Source: Dyadobacter arcticus (GTDB lineage: Bacteria; Bacteroidota; Bacteroidia; Cytophagales; Spirosomataceae). From it: 64,000 nt of DNA. How positions within the stretch are numbered: position 1 is the first letter of the stretch; each line of letters starts with the position of its first letter. Made by a program: the position numbers and the translations under genes. The notes beneath the pieces are model-generated. The model was not told where the DNA came from. It did no database searches and saw nothing but the letters and a program-made list of their open reading frames with translations. The stretch covers positions 496,001-560,000 of the forward strand of contig NZ_JAASQJ010000002.1 of the NCBI RefSeq assembly GCF_011762185.1, written 5' to 3'. Shown piece by piece: positions 42,636-49,918 of this stretch.

Positions 42636-44119
42636 ACTGGTCTCGCCCACAAACTTACCGAACGACCACTGACACGGAATTCTGCATTACCATCTTCACG
42701 GACTGTAACAGGCTCTGTGTCAGGGTTCAGGTAATCCACAAAAGTGGCACCCGCGTGCTGCTCACCTATATACATGACTTTTGAAATTTCCGTGTGATTG
42801 GATATTAACACGGCGCATCCTGATTTTTCATGTTCCTCATCTCCCTGCCGGATCCAGCCGATGCAATTAATGTCATCGAAATAATCATGCTGGGCACCAT
42901 AAGCCAGATGTTTTCTGGTGTGCAATAATATTTCCAATGCCTCAAGCTTTTCTAATGTGATTTCATGTTCCTGCTCATCCCTACCGACATCCCGATATTT
43001 GGAACCATAGAGATCTGTGTAAAAAATACATGGATAACCCGCTTCTCTTAGCAAAATAATCGCATACGCAATCGGCCGGAACCAAGGTTCAACTGTTTGT
43101 TCCAAAGACTGTAAGGGTTGTGTGTCGTGATTTTCAACCAGGGTTACCGCCAGTTCCGGCATTGCCTGAACGAGTGTGTTATCCAGTATCGTCCGGAGGT
43201 CATAATGCTCGTTTTCTTTGGATGCCCTGAAAAAATTGCCTTGTAAAGGCGCATCAAATAGGGACATTCGTTTGTCTGTTGCATCAATGTATGCAAGCAT
43301 GGAACCCAGATCATAAGGTGCCCAATATTCTCCGACGGCATAAAACTCCTTTTGGTATTTTGCTCTCAGATGATCAAGCCATTCGTTGAAAAATGCAGGA
43401 TCCATATGTTTTATAGCGTCCAGCCGGAAACCGTCACAGTTAACTGTCTCGATAAACCACTCTCCCCAATTTTTAAGCTCCTGCCGCACATGCGGGTTTC
43501 GGAATTCAATATCCGACAGCATCAGGTAATCGTAGTTTCCGTTTTCCAGGTCAAGTACATTCTGCCAGCCATCACCATATTCGTTCTGGATGCTATAAAT
43601 GGCGTTTTGCTCACTTGATGCATTATAATCCACACCTGAAAAGCATTGATAATCCCAGACAAACTTCGAGTACTGGCCTCCCCTGCCCGGAAACGTAAAT
43701 TTGGTATAGGCCTTAATTTCGAAAGTATCGCTCACGAACTCATTCCGATTCTCAGGCGTAACCTCTTTTACAGGAATGATCTCCGTTTCGTCCGCGCCTC
43801 CCATATGATTGAGGACAATGTCACAATACACCTGCATACCAACTTCCCTGCCGGCAGCAATGGCCTCGATAAGCTCCTGTTTAGTTCCGTATTTTGTTCT
43901 TACTGAACCCTTTTGATCAAATTCCCCCAGATCGTATAAATCATAAGAATCATATCCTTGTGAATTGGCCCCGTCCATGCCTTTGTGCGCCGGAGGCAGC
44001 CAGACTGAATCAAATCCCATATTTTTCAGACGGGTCGCCTCATTTTTGAAATGCCGCCAAAGACTTCCATCCGCGGGATAATACCATTCAAAAAATTGGA
44101 GCATTGTAAAATTTTCCAT
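42632..44119 (-). CDS. amyA: Cytoplasmic alpha-amylase, GH13 (AmyA type)
   Basis: A 495-residue GH13 protein without signal peptide, the same length and type as the cytoplasmic AmyA of E. coli. Barrel motifs: 'FEWYYPADGSLWRHFKNEATRLKNMGFDSVWLPPAHKG', 'YDLYDLGEFDQKGSVRTKYGT', 'VYCDIVLNHMGG', 'DGFRLDAIKHM' (nucleophile Asp234), 'YAVGEYW' (acid/base Glu264) and 'LVENHDTQPLQ' (Asp332). It hydrolyses alpha-1,4 glucans such as glycogen or imported maltodextrins. Isolated in this region; no Sus-type genes are nearby. Convergent with the transglutaminase gene. Confidence 0.94.
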   Translation of the reverse strand: MENFTMLQFFEWYYPADGSLWRHFKNEATRLKNMGFDSVWLPPAHKGMDGANSQGYDSYDLYDLGEFDQKGSVRTKYGTKQELIEAIAAGREVGMQVYCDIVLNHMGGADETEIIPVKEVTPENRNEFVSDTFEIKAYTKFTFPGRGGQYSKFVWDYQCFSGVDYNASSEQNAIYSIQNEYGDGWQNVLDLENGNYDYLMLSDIEFRNPHVRQELKNWGEWFIETVNCDGFRLDAIKHMDPAFFNEWLDHLRAKYQKEFYAVGEYWAPYDLGSMLAYIDATDKRMSLFDAPLQGNFFRASKENEHYDLRTILDNTLVQAMPELAVTLVENHDTQPLQSLEQTVEPWFRPIAYAIILLREAGYPCIFYTDLYGSKYRDVGRDEQEHEITLEKLEALEILLHTRKHLAYGAQHDYFDDINCIGWIRQGDEEHEKSGCAVLISNHTEISKVMYIGEQHAGATFVDYLNPDTEPVTVREDGNAEFRVSGRSVSLWARPV

Positions 44120-44194
44120 ATAAAGCCAAAAGTGCTGCGGGATTTAATGCAGCCGTTTTCGAACTTAAAAAATTATACCGAGGTGTTTGGTAGG

Positions 44195-44845
44195 TCAAAC
44201 TATATGATGCTTCACCGCATACAATACCAATCCCACGGTCCCCTTCACACCCAGTTTCTGGATCAGGTCTCTTCGGTGGGATTCGGCGGTGGGGAGGCTG
44301 ATAAACAGCTTAGTAGCAATTTCACTGGTGGAGAATTCCCTAGCGATCAGGTGCAATACTTCGAGTTCGCGGGTGGTTAATTTGGATATTTTGTCGGGAA
44401 TTTCGGAACCACGGTCTTGTTTGAGCGTGTCGGCCAGGCCAAAAACAACGTGTTCGCTAAAAAACTTCTTCCCGGACCCCAGGGTCGAAATTGCGAAACA
44501 CAATTCTGCCCTGTCTGCATTCTTTAAGATATAGCCTGTGGTACCAGCAGCAATGGCTTCCCTGATTTGAACGGGATCGTCGACCATGGTCAGGATAAGG
44601 ATTTTTAATGAAGGAAATTCCTTTCTGGCTTTCAGGCACAGCTCAATACCCGTCATCCCCGGCATTTTCAGGTCGGTGATCAGGATATCCACCTCATTTT
44701 CCTTCAAAAACTGCAAAGCCTGTTTGCCCGAACTTACCATTCCTACAATCTCAAAACCAGAATCCGTCGATAGTAACAAAGAAAGGCTTTCCAGCACAAT
44801 CTTATGGTCGTCAACCAGTAACAGACGAATAGGTTGTGACGTCAT
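44195..44845 (-). CDS. NarL/LuxR-type response regulator (orphan)
   Basis: A 216-residue response regulator. The receiver is 'RLLLVDDHKIVLESLSLLLS', phosphoacceptor Asp in 'VDILITDLKMPGMTG', Lys in 'GYILKNADRAE'. The LuxR HTH is 'KLTTRELEVLHLIAREFSTSEIATKLFISLPTAESHRRDLIQKLGVKGTVGLVLYAVKHHIV'. It has no intact histidine kinase beside it. Upstream and on the other strand at ~44974-45126 there are remains of a reg_prop-type sensor, which suggests that its partner has been lost. Start ATG at 44845. Confidence 0.92.
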   Translation of the reverse strand: MTSQPIRLLLVDDHKIVLESLSLLLSTDSGFEIVGMVSSGKQALQFLKENEVDILITDLKMPGMTGIELCLKARKEFPSLKILILTMVDDPVQIREAIAAGTTGYILKNADRAELCFAISTLGSGKKFFSEHVVFGLADTLKQDRGSEIPDKISKLTTRELEVLHLIAREFSTSEIATKLFISLPTAESHRRDLIQKLGVKGTVGLVLYAVKHHIV

Positions 44846-44973
44846 AAAGCCGGGTTCTGGGTTAGATCTGTTTGTAAAATAGCAATGGTTTACTCCATTT
44901 CAAAATTCAAAAATCCGTAGAAATATCTATATGATGGAAACCATGGATAAGCCTCAAAAAACCCTGATTTTGA

Positions 44974-45126
44974 TACTCCCAGGGTTTTATGTTGCTGGGT
45001 ACCAAAGATGGCATCAATCGCTTCGACGGAAAGAACATTACGATTTACCGGTCGGGCCTTACCTGACAATCAACCAATGTGCTGGGCATTGCAGAAGAAA
45101 GTGCGTCGGATTTGTGGGTGGGTTAA
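44974..45126 (+). pseudogene. Relic of a reg_prop (two-component propeller) sensor
   Basis: The plus-strand frame reads '[30 protein letters not shown]', then an in-frame stop, then 'QSTNVLGIAEESASDLWVG' and another stop. '[11 protein letters not shown]' and 'I.E...DLWVG' are hallmarks of the reg_prop beta-propeller repeats that front hybrid Y_Y_Y sensor kinases in Bacteroidota. A complete sensor has about 1000 residues or more, so only two propeller blades are left, with stops. The 44846-45333 gap has no other recognisable gene. It lies divergently next to the orphan response regulator. Confidence 0.7.
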
Positions 45127-45333
45127 CACGAATGGTTTTACCAATAGTCCCTGGCTGCTTATTTCGCTTGTAAATTCCAATTTTAATTTTCGTGAAAGCG
45201 AATTGATGGCATTACTGTTAAAACTGGAAGGACAACATTCGCTGACCGACCGTGCAAGGGAATTAATCAGAATTCCTATAAAAAATTAAATGGTATTCTC
45301 TTGTTTTAGTATTTACCTACAATCACCCCCTTC

Positions 45334-45657
45334 TCATGATTGCAGGGATAGGTGACTGGACAACTGATCAATGAGCTGATTTGCTTCATAGTCGTACTGC
45401 TGCTCGTTCAGTTTTCCTTGCTTATATAAGACTAATAACCTGTCAAGATCGGCCTCAATGTGATGACGGTTCCGCTGTATTGGTATCGGACGGTGCTTGC
45501 GGCGAACTCTCCGTCTGCGTTTCGGCCTGAATAAGTATTCGATGACATGGCTCACTAAAAAGCAGCAGATGCCCACGAACAGCACAAATAAAAGATCCAG
45601 GAGTATCATCGCATACAAGGTTGACCGATCAAAGGCAAACATACCTTTTTTAACCAT
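45334..45657 (-). CDS. Small membrane protein with SHOCT-like tail
   Basis: A 107-residue protein: one transmembrane helix at ~15-38 ('MILLDLLFVLFVGICCFLVSHVIEYL'), a strongly basic stretch just after it ('RPKRRRRVRRKHRPIPIQR', cytoplasmic by the positive-inside rule), and a C-terminal helix pair 'DLDRLLVLYKQGKLNEQQYDYEANQLI' that matches the SHOCT pattern (L..L..L...G.IteeEFe..K..LL). The SHOCT-like part is a small oligomerisation or interaction motif of unknown role. A membrane-anchored adaptor is the most I can infer. Confidence 0.65.
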   Translation of the reverse strand: MVKKGMFAFDRSTLYAMILLDLLFVLFVGICCFLVSHVIEYLFRPKRRRRVRRKHRPIPIQRNRHHIEADLDRLLVLYKQGKLNEQQYDYEANQLIDQLSSHLSLQS

Positions 45658-45761
45658 TCCAGAAGCATTCTAGACCTCAAATTCTACCCGGAATTTCTGA
45701 TAAACAAATTAAATACCCTATTTCTTAACGCACCCAAATGACAGAACAGCAACCTCAACCC

Positions 45762-46436
45762 CTACTCGACAATGTCCGGCTGAGCCTCCGTTTCGAAACT
45801 GTCCGCATATTTTATGTCATCAAGCCAATAGGATGAGCTGACGATATCATAAGTCACAGAAGTATCATCACTGGAAACAGTGTCCAATTTCCATAAAATA
45901 TCTTTCGCCTCTTCAAATGTTGCACCTTTCAACTTTTCTGAGAAAAGACGGTTAACAAGGCTGCTTTCAGACATTCCAGCCACCAATGCCCTTACCAGCG
46001 GCGCCTCGGGATCTTCATTGAAAATGCTCAGGTCCCCATTAATTTGCGCCTGAAAATGAACCGCTTCGCCACGCGGGAATTTTCCATTGAATGCTTCATA
46101 CAACAACTGTGTGGCACGAAACAAATCTGGATGAAGCGATAATTCAGGATATTCCTCCCAAAGCTTTTCGGTAAGAATTTCATGAGATAAGTTTTCAATC
46201 TGCCCCTCGGTTAGCCGGTCCTCAATAACATAAGACAATACAATTTTGGACGCTTTTTCTGGCTCAAAATCGGTTAAGGCCATCATGCACATTTCTTTGA
46301 TCTCGGCATCCTTGATTTCCTCCGGATTATCAAAATCCATGGCATTAAGGAGATTAATGTAGTCGCTTTTAGACCACGAACCGGGCAATTCACTGATATG
46401 TTCAAAGGACAATATCTTAACTTCAAGTAAGCTCAT
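45762..46436 (-). CDS. Hypothetical soluble protein
   Basis: A protein of 224 residues from ATG 46436 (MSLLEVKILSFEHISELP); a TTG at 46448 would add four residues. No signal or transmembrane segment. The composition is acidic and helical: 'DFDNPEEIKDAEIKEMCMMALTDFEPEKASKIVLSYVI', 'SHEILTEKLWEEYPELSLHPDLFRATQLLYEAF', 'NEDPEAPLVRALVAGMSESSLVNRLFSEKL'. I do not recognise the family or any catalytic motif. It stands alone between a small membrane protein and a 285-bp upstream gap. Confidence 0.65.
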   Translation of the reverse strand: MSLLEVKILSFEHISELPGSWSKSDYINLLNAMDFDNPEEIKDAEIKEMCMMALTDFEPEKASKIVLSYVIEDRLTEGQIENLSHEILTEKLWEEYPELSLHPDLFRATQLLYEAFNGKFPRGEAVHFQAQINGDLSIFNEDPEAPLVRALVAGMSESSLVNRLFSEKLKGATFEEAKDILWKLDTVSSDDTSVTYDIVSSSYWLDDIKYADSFETEAQPDIVE

Positions 46437-46574
46437 AAATAATCTCAAAAGGATGTAATGCAGAATATTCTGTAATGGAATTGATATGTGCGGTACAGTA
46501 AAAGCATGCCAGGGGGGTTGTGATACTAAGATTTGCCTATAAAATTAGAGTAGATTTTAGAAGGATTTGGGGTG

Positions 46575-46582
46575 TATGTTTG
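46575..46582 (+). promoter_or_regulatory. Candidate -7 box (TATGTTTG) upstream of the T9SS cargo gene
   Basis: TATGTTTG fits TAnnTTTG and lies about 140 bp ahead of the GTG start at 46722. No clear TTG at the proper upstream spacing. The rest of the 46437-46721 gap holds no gene. Confidence 0.25.
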
Positions 46583-46721
46583 AATTCTATAAACGCCCAA
46601 AAAATAGCACCAGACCGCTGAATAATTAAGGGAGCCGCATAATCAATGGTTTACACTAAGTTTCTACACATTCAACAATTTCGAGATATTAAATCTGCCA
46701 ATTCACCTGCTGGAACTAAGA

Positions 46722-47498
46722 GTGGAATCTAAACAAAATAATGTTTGCCTTAAATTTGCTCTCTGTTTAGCGGTTATGCTTGCTTTGGGTAATTTAACAG
46801 CCGAGGCCCAACAAGGCTTTGTTTCATCCGGCGGTACCGCATCCGGAGTTAACGGTAGTGTAACCTTTTCAATAGGGCAACCTTTCTTCAGCACCAGCAC
46901 CGGAGGCACAGGGACTGTTAACCAGGGCCTACAACAACCTCCAATCAGCGAAAGTGAACTCCCAGTAACCCTTGTTCTTTTTGAAGCTTCTCCGGTGAAC
47001 CATGACAAAGTCCTAATTCACTGGGAGACAGCAAATGAATTCAGCAACGACTTTTTTACAGTTGAAAGGAGTAATAACGGTTCTGTTTTCGAAGAGGCAA
47101 CTCGGTTACAGTCTGGTGAAAATAGCGATAAGCTTCAAAAATACAGCTGGACAGACCTTAAGCCCTACCCCGGTATCAATTACTACCGGCTCAAACAGAC
47201 CGACTTTGATCAAACGTTTACCTACTCTCGTATACTGGCTGTTAAAATAAATCAGAGTTTGACCTCTATTCAGATCTATCCAAATCCTGTCAGCGACAAT
47301 CTCAATATAAAAGGCGGACCTGACGACGGGCAAGTAATTTTTTACAGCATATTCGATCTAAATGGCAGGGTCATTGAGGAAAAACAGCTTCCGCGCGGCC
47401 ATAATCAGATCGATTTTTCAGGGTTCGGTCCCGCAGTATATCTTTTGCAAATTATCAACGGCAACGATTTCAAAGAATTTAAAATCATAAAAAATTAA
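46722..47498 (+). CDS. T9SS type A sorting-domain-containing secreted protein
   Basis: A 258-residue protein that starts at GTG 46722; no in-frame ATG exists nearby. The signal peptide is 'KFALCLAVMLALGNLTAEAQ'. A short region ('GFVSSGGTASGVNGSVTFSIGQPFF') precedes a fibronectin/cadherin-like stretch, 'LFEASPVNHDKVLIHWETANEFSNDFFTVERSNNG'. The C-terminal ~75 residues are a type A T9SS sorting domain: 'IQIYPNPVSDNLNIKGG', 'YSIFDLNGRVIEEKQL', 'AVYLLQIINGNDFKEFKIIKN'. It is therefore exported through the gliding/PorSS type IX system and attached or released at the surface. The following gene starts 5 bp after its stop. Confidence 0.9.
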   Translation: MESKQNNVCLKFALCLAVMLALGNLTAEAQQGFVSSGGTASGVNGSVTFSIGQPFFSTSTGGTGTVNQGLQQPPISESELPVTLVLFEASPVNHDKVLIHWETANEFSNDFFTVERSNNGSVFEEATRLQSGENSDKLQKYSWTDLKPYPGINYYRLKQTDFDQTFTYSRILAVKINQSLTSIQIYPNPVSDNLNIKGGPDDGQVIFYSIFDLNGRVIEEKQLPRGHNQIDFSGFGPAVYLLQIINGNDFKEFKIIKN

Positions 47499-47503
47499 GG
47501 CAC

Positions 47504-48361
47504 ATGCAAACAACACTAAGACTAACAGGCACTACTCTCACACTTATCATATTGATCAATCTTTCCCTCTTCGCACAGGCGCCGGAAAAAATGAGCTATC
47601 AGGCGGTGGTTCGGGGCGCAACTGGCGATTTGGTTACCAATAAAACGGTGGGGGTGAGAATCAGTATCTTACAAGGTTCTGTGACCGGCGACGCCGTTTA
47701 TGTAGAAACCCACATGCCCACTACGAATGCCAACGGGCTCGTTAGCTTAGTCATCGGCACTGGAACCATAGTTAACGGTTCCTTTCCCGCAATCAACTGG
47801 GCTCCTTCTCTGAACAATAGTATAGCCGGTCCATTTTTTGTTAGAAGTGAAACGGATCCATCTGGAGGAAATAACTATACCATTTCAGGAACGAACCAAT
47901 TATTAAGTGTGCCCTATGCACTTCATGCAAAGACGGCAACCACTACGTCATTGGCCTTCGGACATTTTTACACCCAGGCAAGTGTTGGTGATATGTCGGT
48001 CCTGCCGCGCGCGAACATCAATTTTTTTAACAGCCTTCCGAATAACACCAATATTGACCGGAATTTCTTCGGCCATTTCTACCTGAGTAATCCTGGCACA
48101 TATCAGGTTCTCTTCAAAGTAAACACTGTTGGCCAAGGTGCGGTTATTCTCACTATCAATGAAGTAGAATTGCCTTACACACGGGTAGCAAGCTCACCAG
48201 GTAGCTCCGAACTTATCGGAATAGCGCAAATTACTACTGTAACTGAAGGTGGTCGCCTTGCGCTGATTAATGCTTCCTTTAATTCAGCTTTGACCGTTGC
48301 CGGATATGACGTTGATGGAAACGAGATCATTTCGAGCATAACGGTGACCCAGATTCATTAA
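47504..48361 (+). CDS. Secreted protein with C-terminal jelly-roll-like (BclA-C/TNF-like) domain
   Basis: A 285-residue protein with signal peptide (TGTTLTLIILINLSLFAQ). The N-terminal domain begins with 'PEKMSYQAVVRGATGDLVTNKTVGVRISILQGS', typical of Bacteroidota surface fibre/tail proteins. It ends with 'LLSVPYALHAKTA'. The C-terminal ~135 residues resemble the BclA/C1q-like jelly roll: 'LSNPGTYQVLFKVNTVGQGAVILTINEVELPYTRV' and 'LIGIAQITTVTEGGRLALINAS'. There is no T9SS sorting domain. As it is 5 bp behind a T9SS cargo gene, the two could form one surface structure. Confidence 0.7.
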   Translation: MQTTLRLTGTTLTLIILINLSLFAQAPEKMSYQAVVRGATGDLVTNKTVGVRISILQGSVTGDAVYVETHMPTTNANGLVSLVIGTGTIVNGSFPAINWAPSLNNSIAGPFFVRSETDPSGGNNYTISGTNQLLSVPYALHAKTATTTSLAFGHFYTQASVGDMSVLPRANINFFNSLPNNTNIDRNFFGHFYLSNPGTYQVLFKVNTVGQGAVILTINEVELPYTRVASSPGSSELIGIAQITTVTEGGRLALINASFNSALTVAGYDVDGNEIISSITVTQIH

Positions 48362-48424
48362 ATTTACAAATCAGAAATTTACGTACTTTGGTTTACTCAA
48401 TTATTCCAAACAAAATTCCCGATT

Positions 48425-48508
48425 ATGAAAATGAATTCCTTATTGACCCAATTCAAAAACTTCCTAAAAGATGTGTTCAAAGGCAGCGTTAAGGTTGATG
48501 TAGTTTAA
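48425..48508 (+). CDS. Possible 27-residue peptide, uncertain
   Basis: An ATG frame at 48425 encodes about 27 residues, ' MKMNSLLTQFKNFLKDVF' then 'KGSVKVDVV', an amphipathic helix-like start. It stands alone in the 48362-48608 gap between the jelly-roll gene and the sugar dehydrogenase. It may be a relic or chance; nothing else supports it. Confidence 0.15.
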   Translation: MKMNSLLTQFKNFLKDVFKGSVKVDVV

Positions 48509-48608
48509 AATCATGCTGACATCTTACTGGTGAGGGGATTAGGTTTGGCAATGCAATAGGTAAGCTATATTTGCCATTATCTGATATGAACTCTTAACCT
48601 TTTTACCA

Positions 48609-49844
48609 ATGACAAAAAGTATTCTGCTAACCCTAGCTGTGGCGGCTTTTGCTTTTGCTTCCTGCCAGAAAAAGAACTCGGAAACTTCTGATGTTTCACA
48701 AACAGACAGCACCACAACCGGTCCCGTTGAAACCCAAAAGGCCAATTCGGATTACAAACCTGCATTTGAAGGCCAGACAAGGATCGAACGTGTCAAATCG
48801 GCGACTGCTTACCAAGGGAAAGTTTTATTCAGTGACCTTAAAAATCCCTGGGGCATTACAGCCCTTCCGGATGGCCGCCTGATCATTACTGAAAAAGCGG
48901 GTACTATGCGGATAGCAACAACTGCCGGTGTGGTAAGTGCCCCGATTACCGGCATTCCCACCGTCAATGCCGAAGGGCAAGGCGGCTTACTGGGCATCCG
49001 CGTTGATCCCGAATTTGAGAAAAATAGAATGGTATACTGGGTATTTGCAGAAGCCCGGCCCGGCGGCAACCTGACTGCGGTTGCAAAAGGAAAACTTTCC
49101 ACCGACGAAAAGAAAATTGAAGGAGTAACCGTCATTTACCGCGCTACACCAGCATTTCCAAGTAACCTTCACTATGGTGGACGCATTCTTTTTGATAAAA
49201 ATGGCGACCTCATCATCAGTACCGGCGAACGTTCAGATACAATCTCGCGTCCACAGGCCCAACAACTGAATTCCAGCCTGGGAAAAGTGGTCCGCATTAC
49301 AAAGGAAGGCAAACCTGTTGCAGGTAATCCATTTGAAGGCAAAGCGGGTGCGAAGCCGGAACTGTATTCCTATGGACACCGGAATGTTCAAGGTCTTGCA
49401 TTTCACCCAGTTTCAGGCGATTTATGGGAAGTTGAGTTTGGCCCGAGAGGCGGCGATGAATTGAACCGTATTGAACCAGGCAAAAACTACGGCTGGCCGA
49501 CCATTACCTATGGTATAGAATACAGCGGCAAGAAAATGGGAGATTCTATTCAGGTGAAGGAAGGTATGGAACAGCCGGTTTATTATTGGGACCCTGTGGT
49601 TTCGCCGAGCGGTATTACATTTTACAGCAGCGACAGCATTCCTGAATGGAAAAACAACCTTTTTATCGGCGGATTGAGCAGCATGCACATTGCCAGGCTT
49701 GTGATCGAAAACAACAAGGTAGTCGGTGAAGAAAGACTCCTTTCCGGCGAAGGCCAGCGTTTCCGGGACGTTACCCAGGGCAAAGACGGTGCATTATATG
49801 CCGTGACCGATCAGGGCAAGCTTTATCGCGTTTATAAAAAGTAG
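48609..49844 (+). CDS. PQQ-dependent aldose sugar dehydrogenase (YliI/Gdh-B type), lipoprotein
   Basis: A 411-residue six-bladed propeller enzyme. The signal peptide has a lipobox ('AVAAFAFASCQ', Cys ~19). Family motifs: 'LKNPWGITALPDGRLIITEKAG', 'NAEGQGGLLGIRVDPEFEKN', 'LHYGGRILFDKNGDLIISTGER', 'LYSYGHRNVQGLAFHPVSGDLWEVEFGPRGGDELNRIEPGKNYGWPTITYGIEYSG', 'VSPSGITFYSSD'. Members oxidise aldose sugars with PQQ in the periplasm. The host must obtain PQQ from outside or make it elsewhere; no pqq genes are here. It is next to a minus-strand cluster of sugar-related genes. Confidence 0.93.
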   Translation: MTKSILLTLAVAAFAFASCQKKNSETSDVSQTDSTTTGPVETQKANSDYKPAFEGQTRIERVKSATAYQGKVLFSDLKNPWGITALPDGRLIITEKAGTMRIATTAGVVSAPITGIPTVNAEGQGGLLGIRVDPEFEKNRMVYWVFAEARPGGNLTAVAKGKLSTDEKKIEGVTVIYRATPAFPSNLHYGGRILFDKNGDLIISTGERSDTISRPQAQQLNSSLGKVVRITKEGKPVAGNPFEGKAGAKPELYSYGHRNVQGLAFHPVSGDLWEVEFGPRGGDELNRIEPGKNYGWPTITYGIEYSGKKMGDSIQVKEGMEQPVYYWDPVVSPSGITFYSSDSIPEWKNNLFIGGLSSMHIARLVIENNKVVGEERLLSGEGQRFRDVTQGKDGALYAVTDQGKLYRVYKK

Positions 49845-49918
49845 AAAGGGGGCGTGGTCCTAGAGATAGAATAGCTATTTCAATGCATCGCAGATGAGTT
49901 TCAAATTGTCAATAGCAC

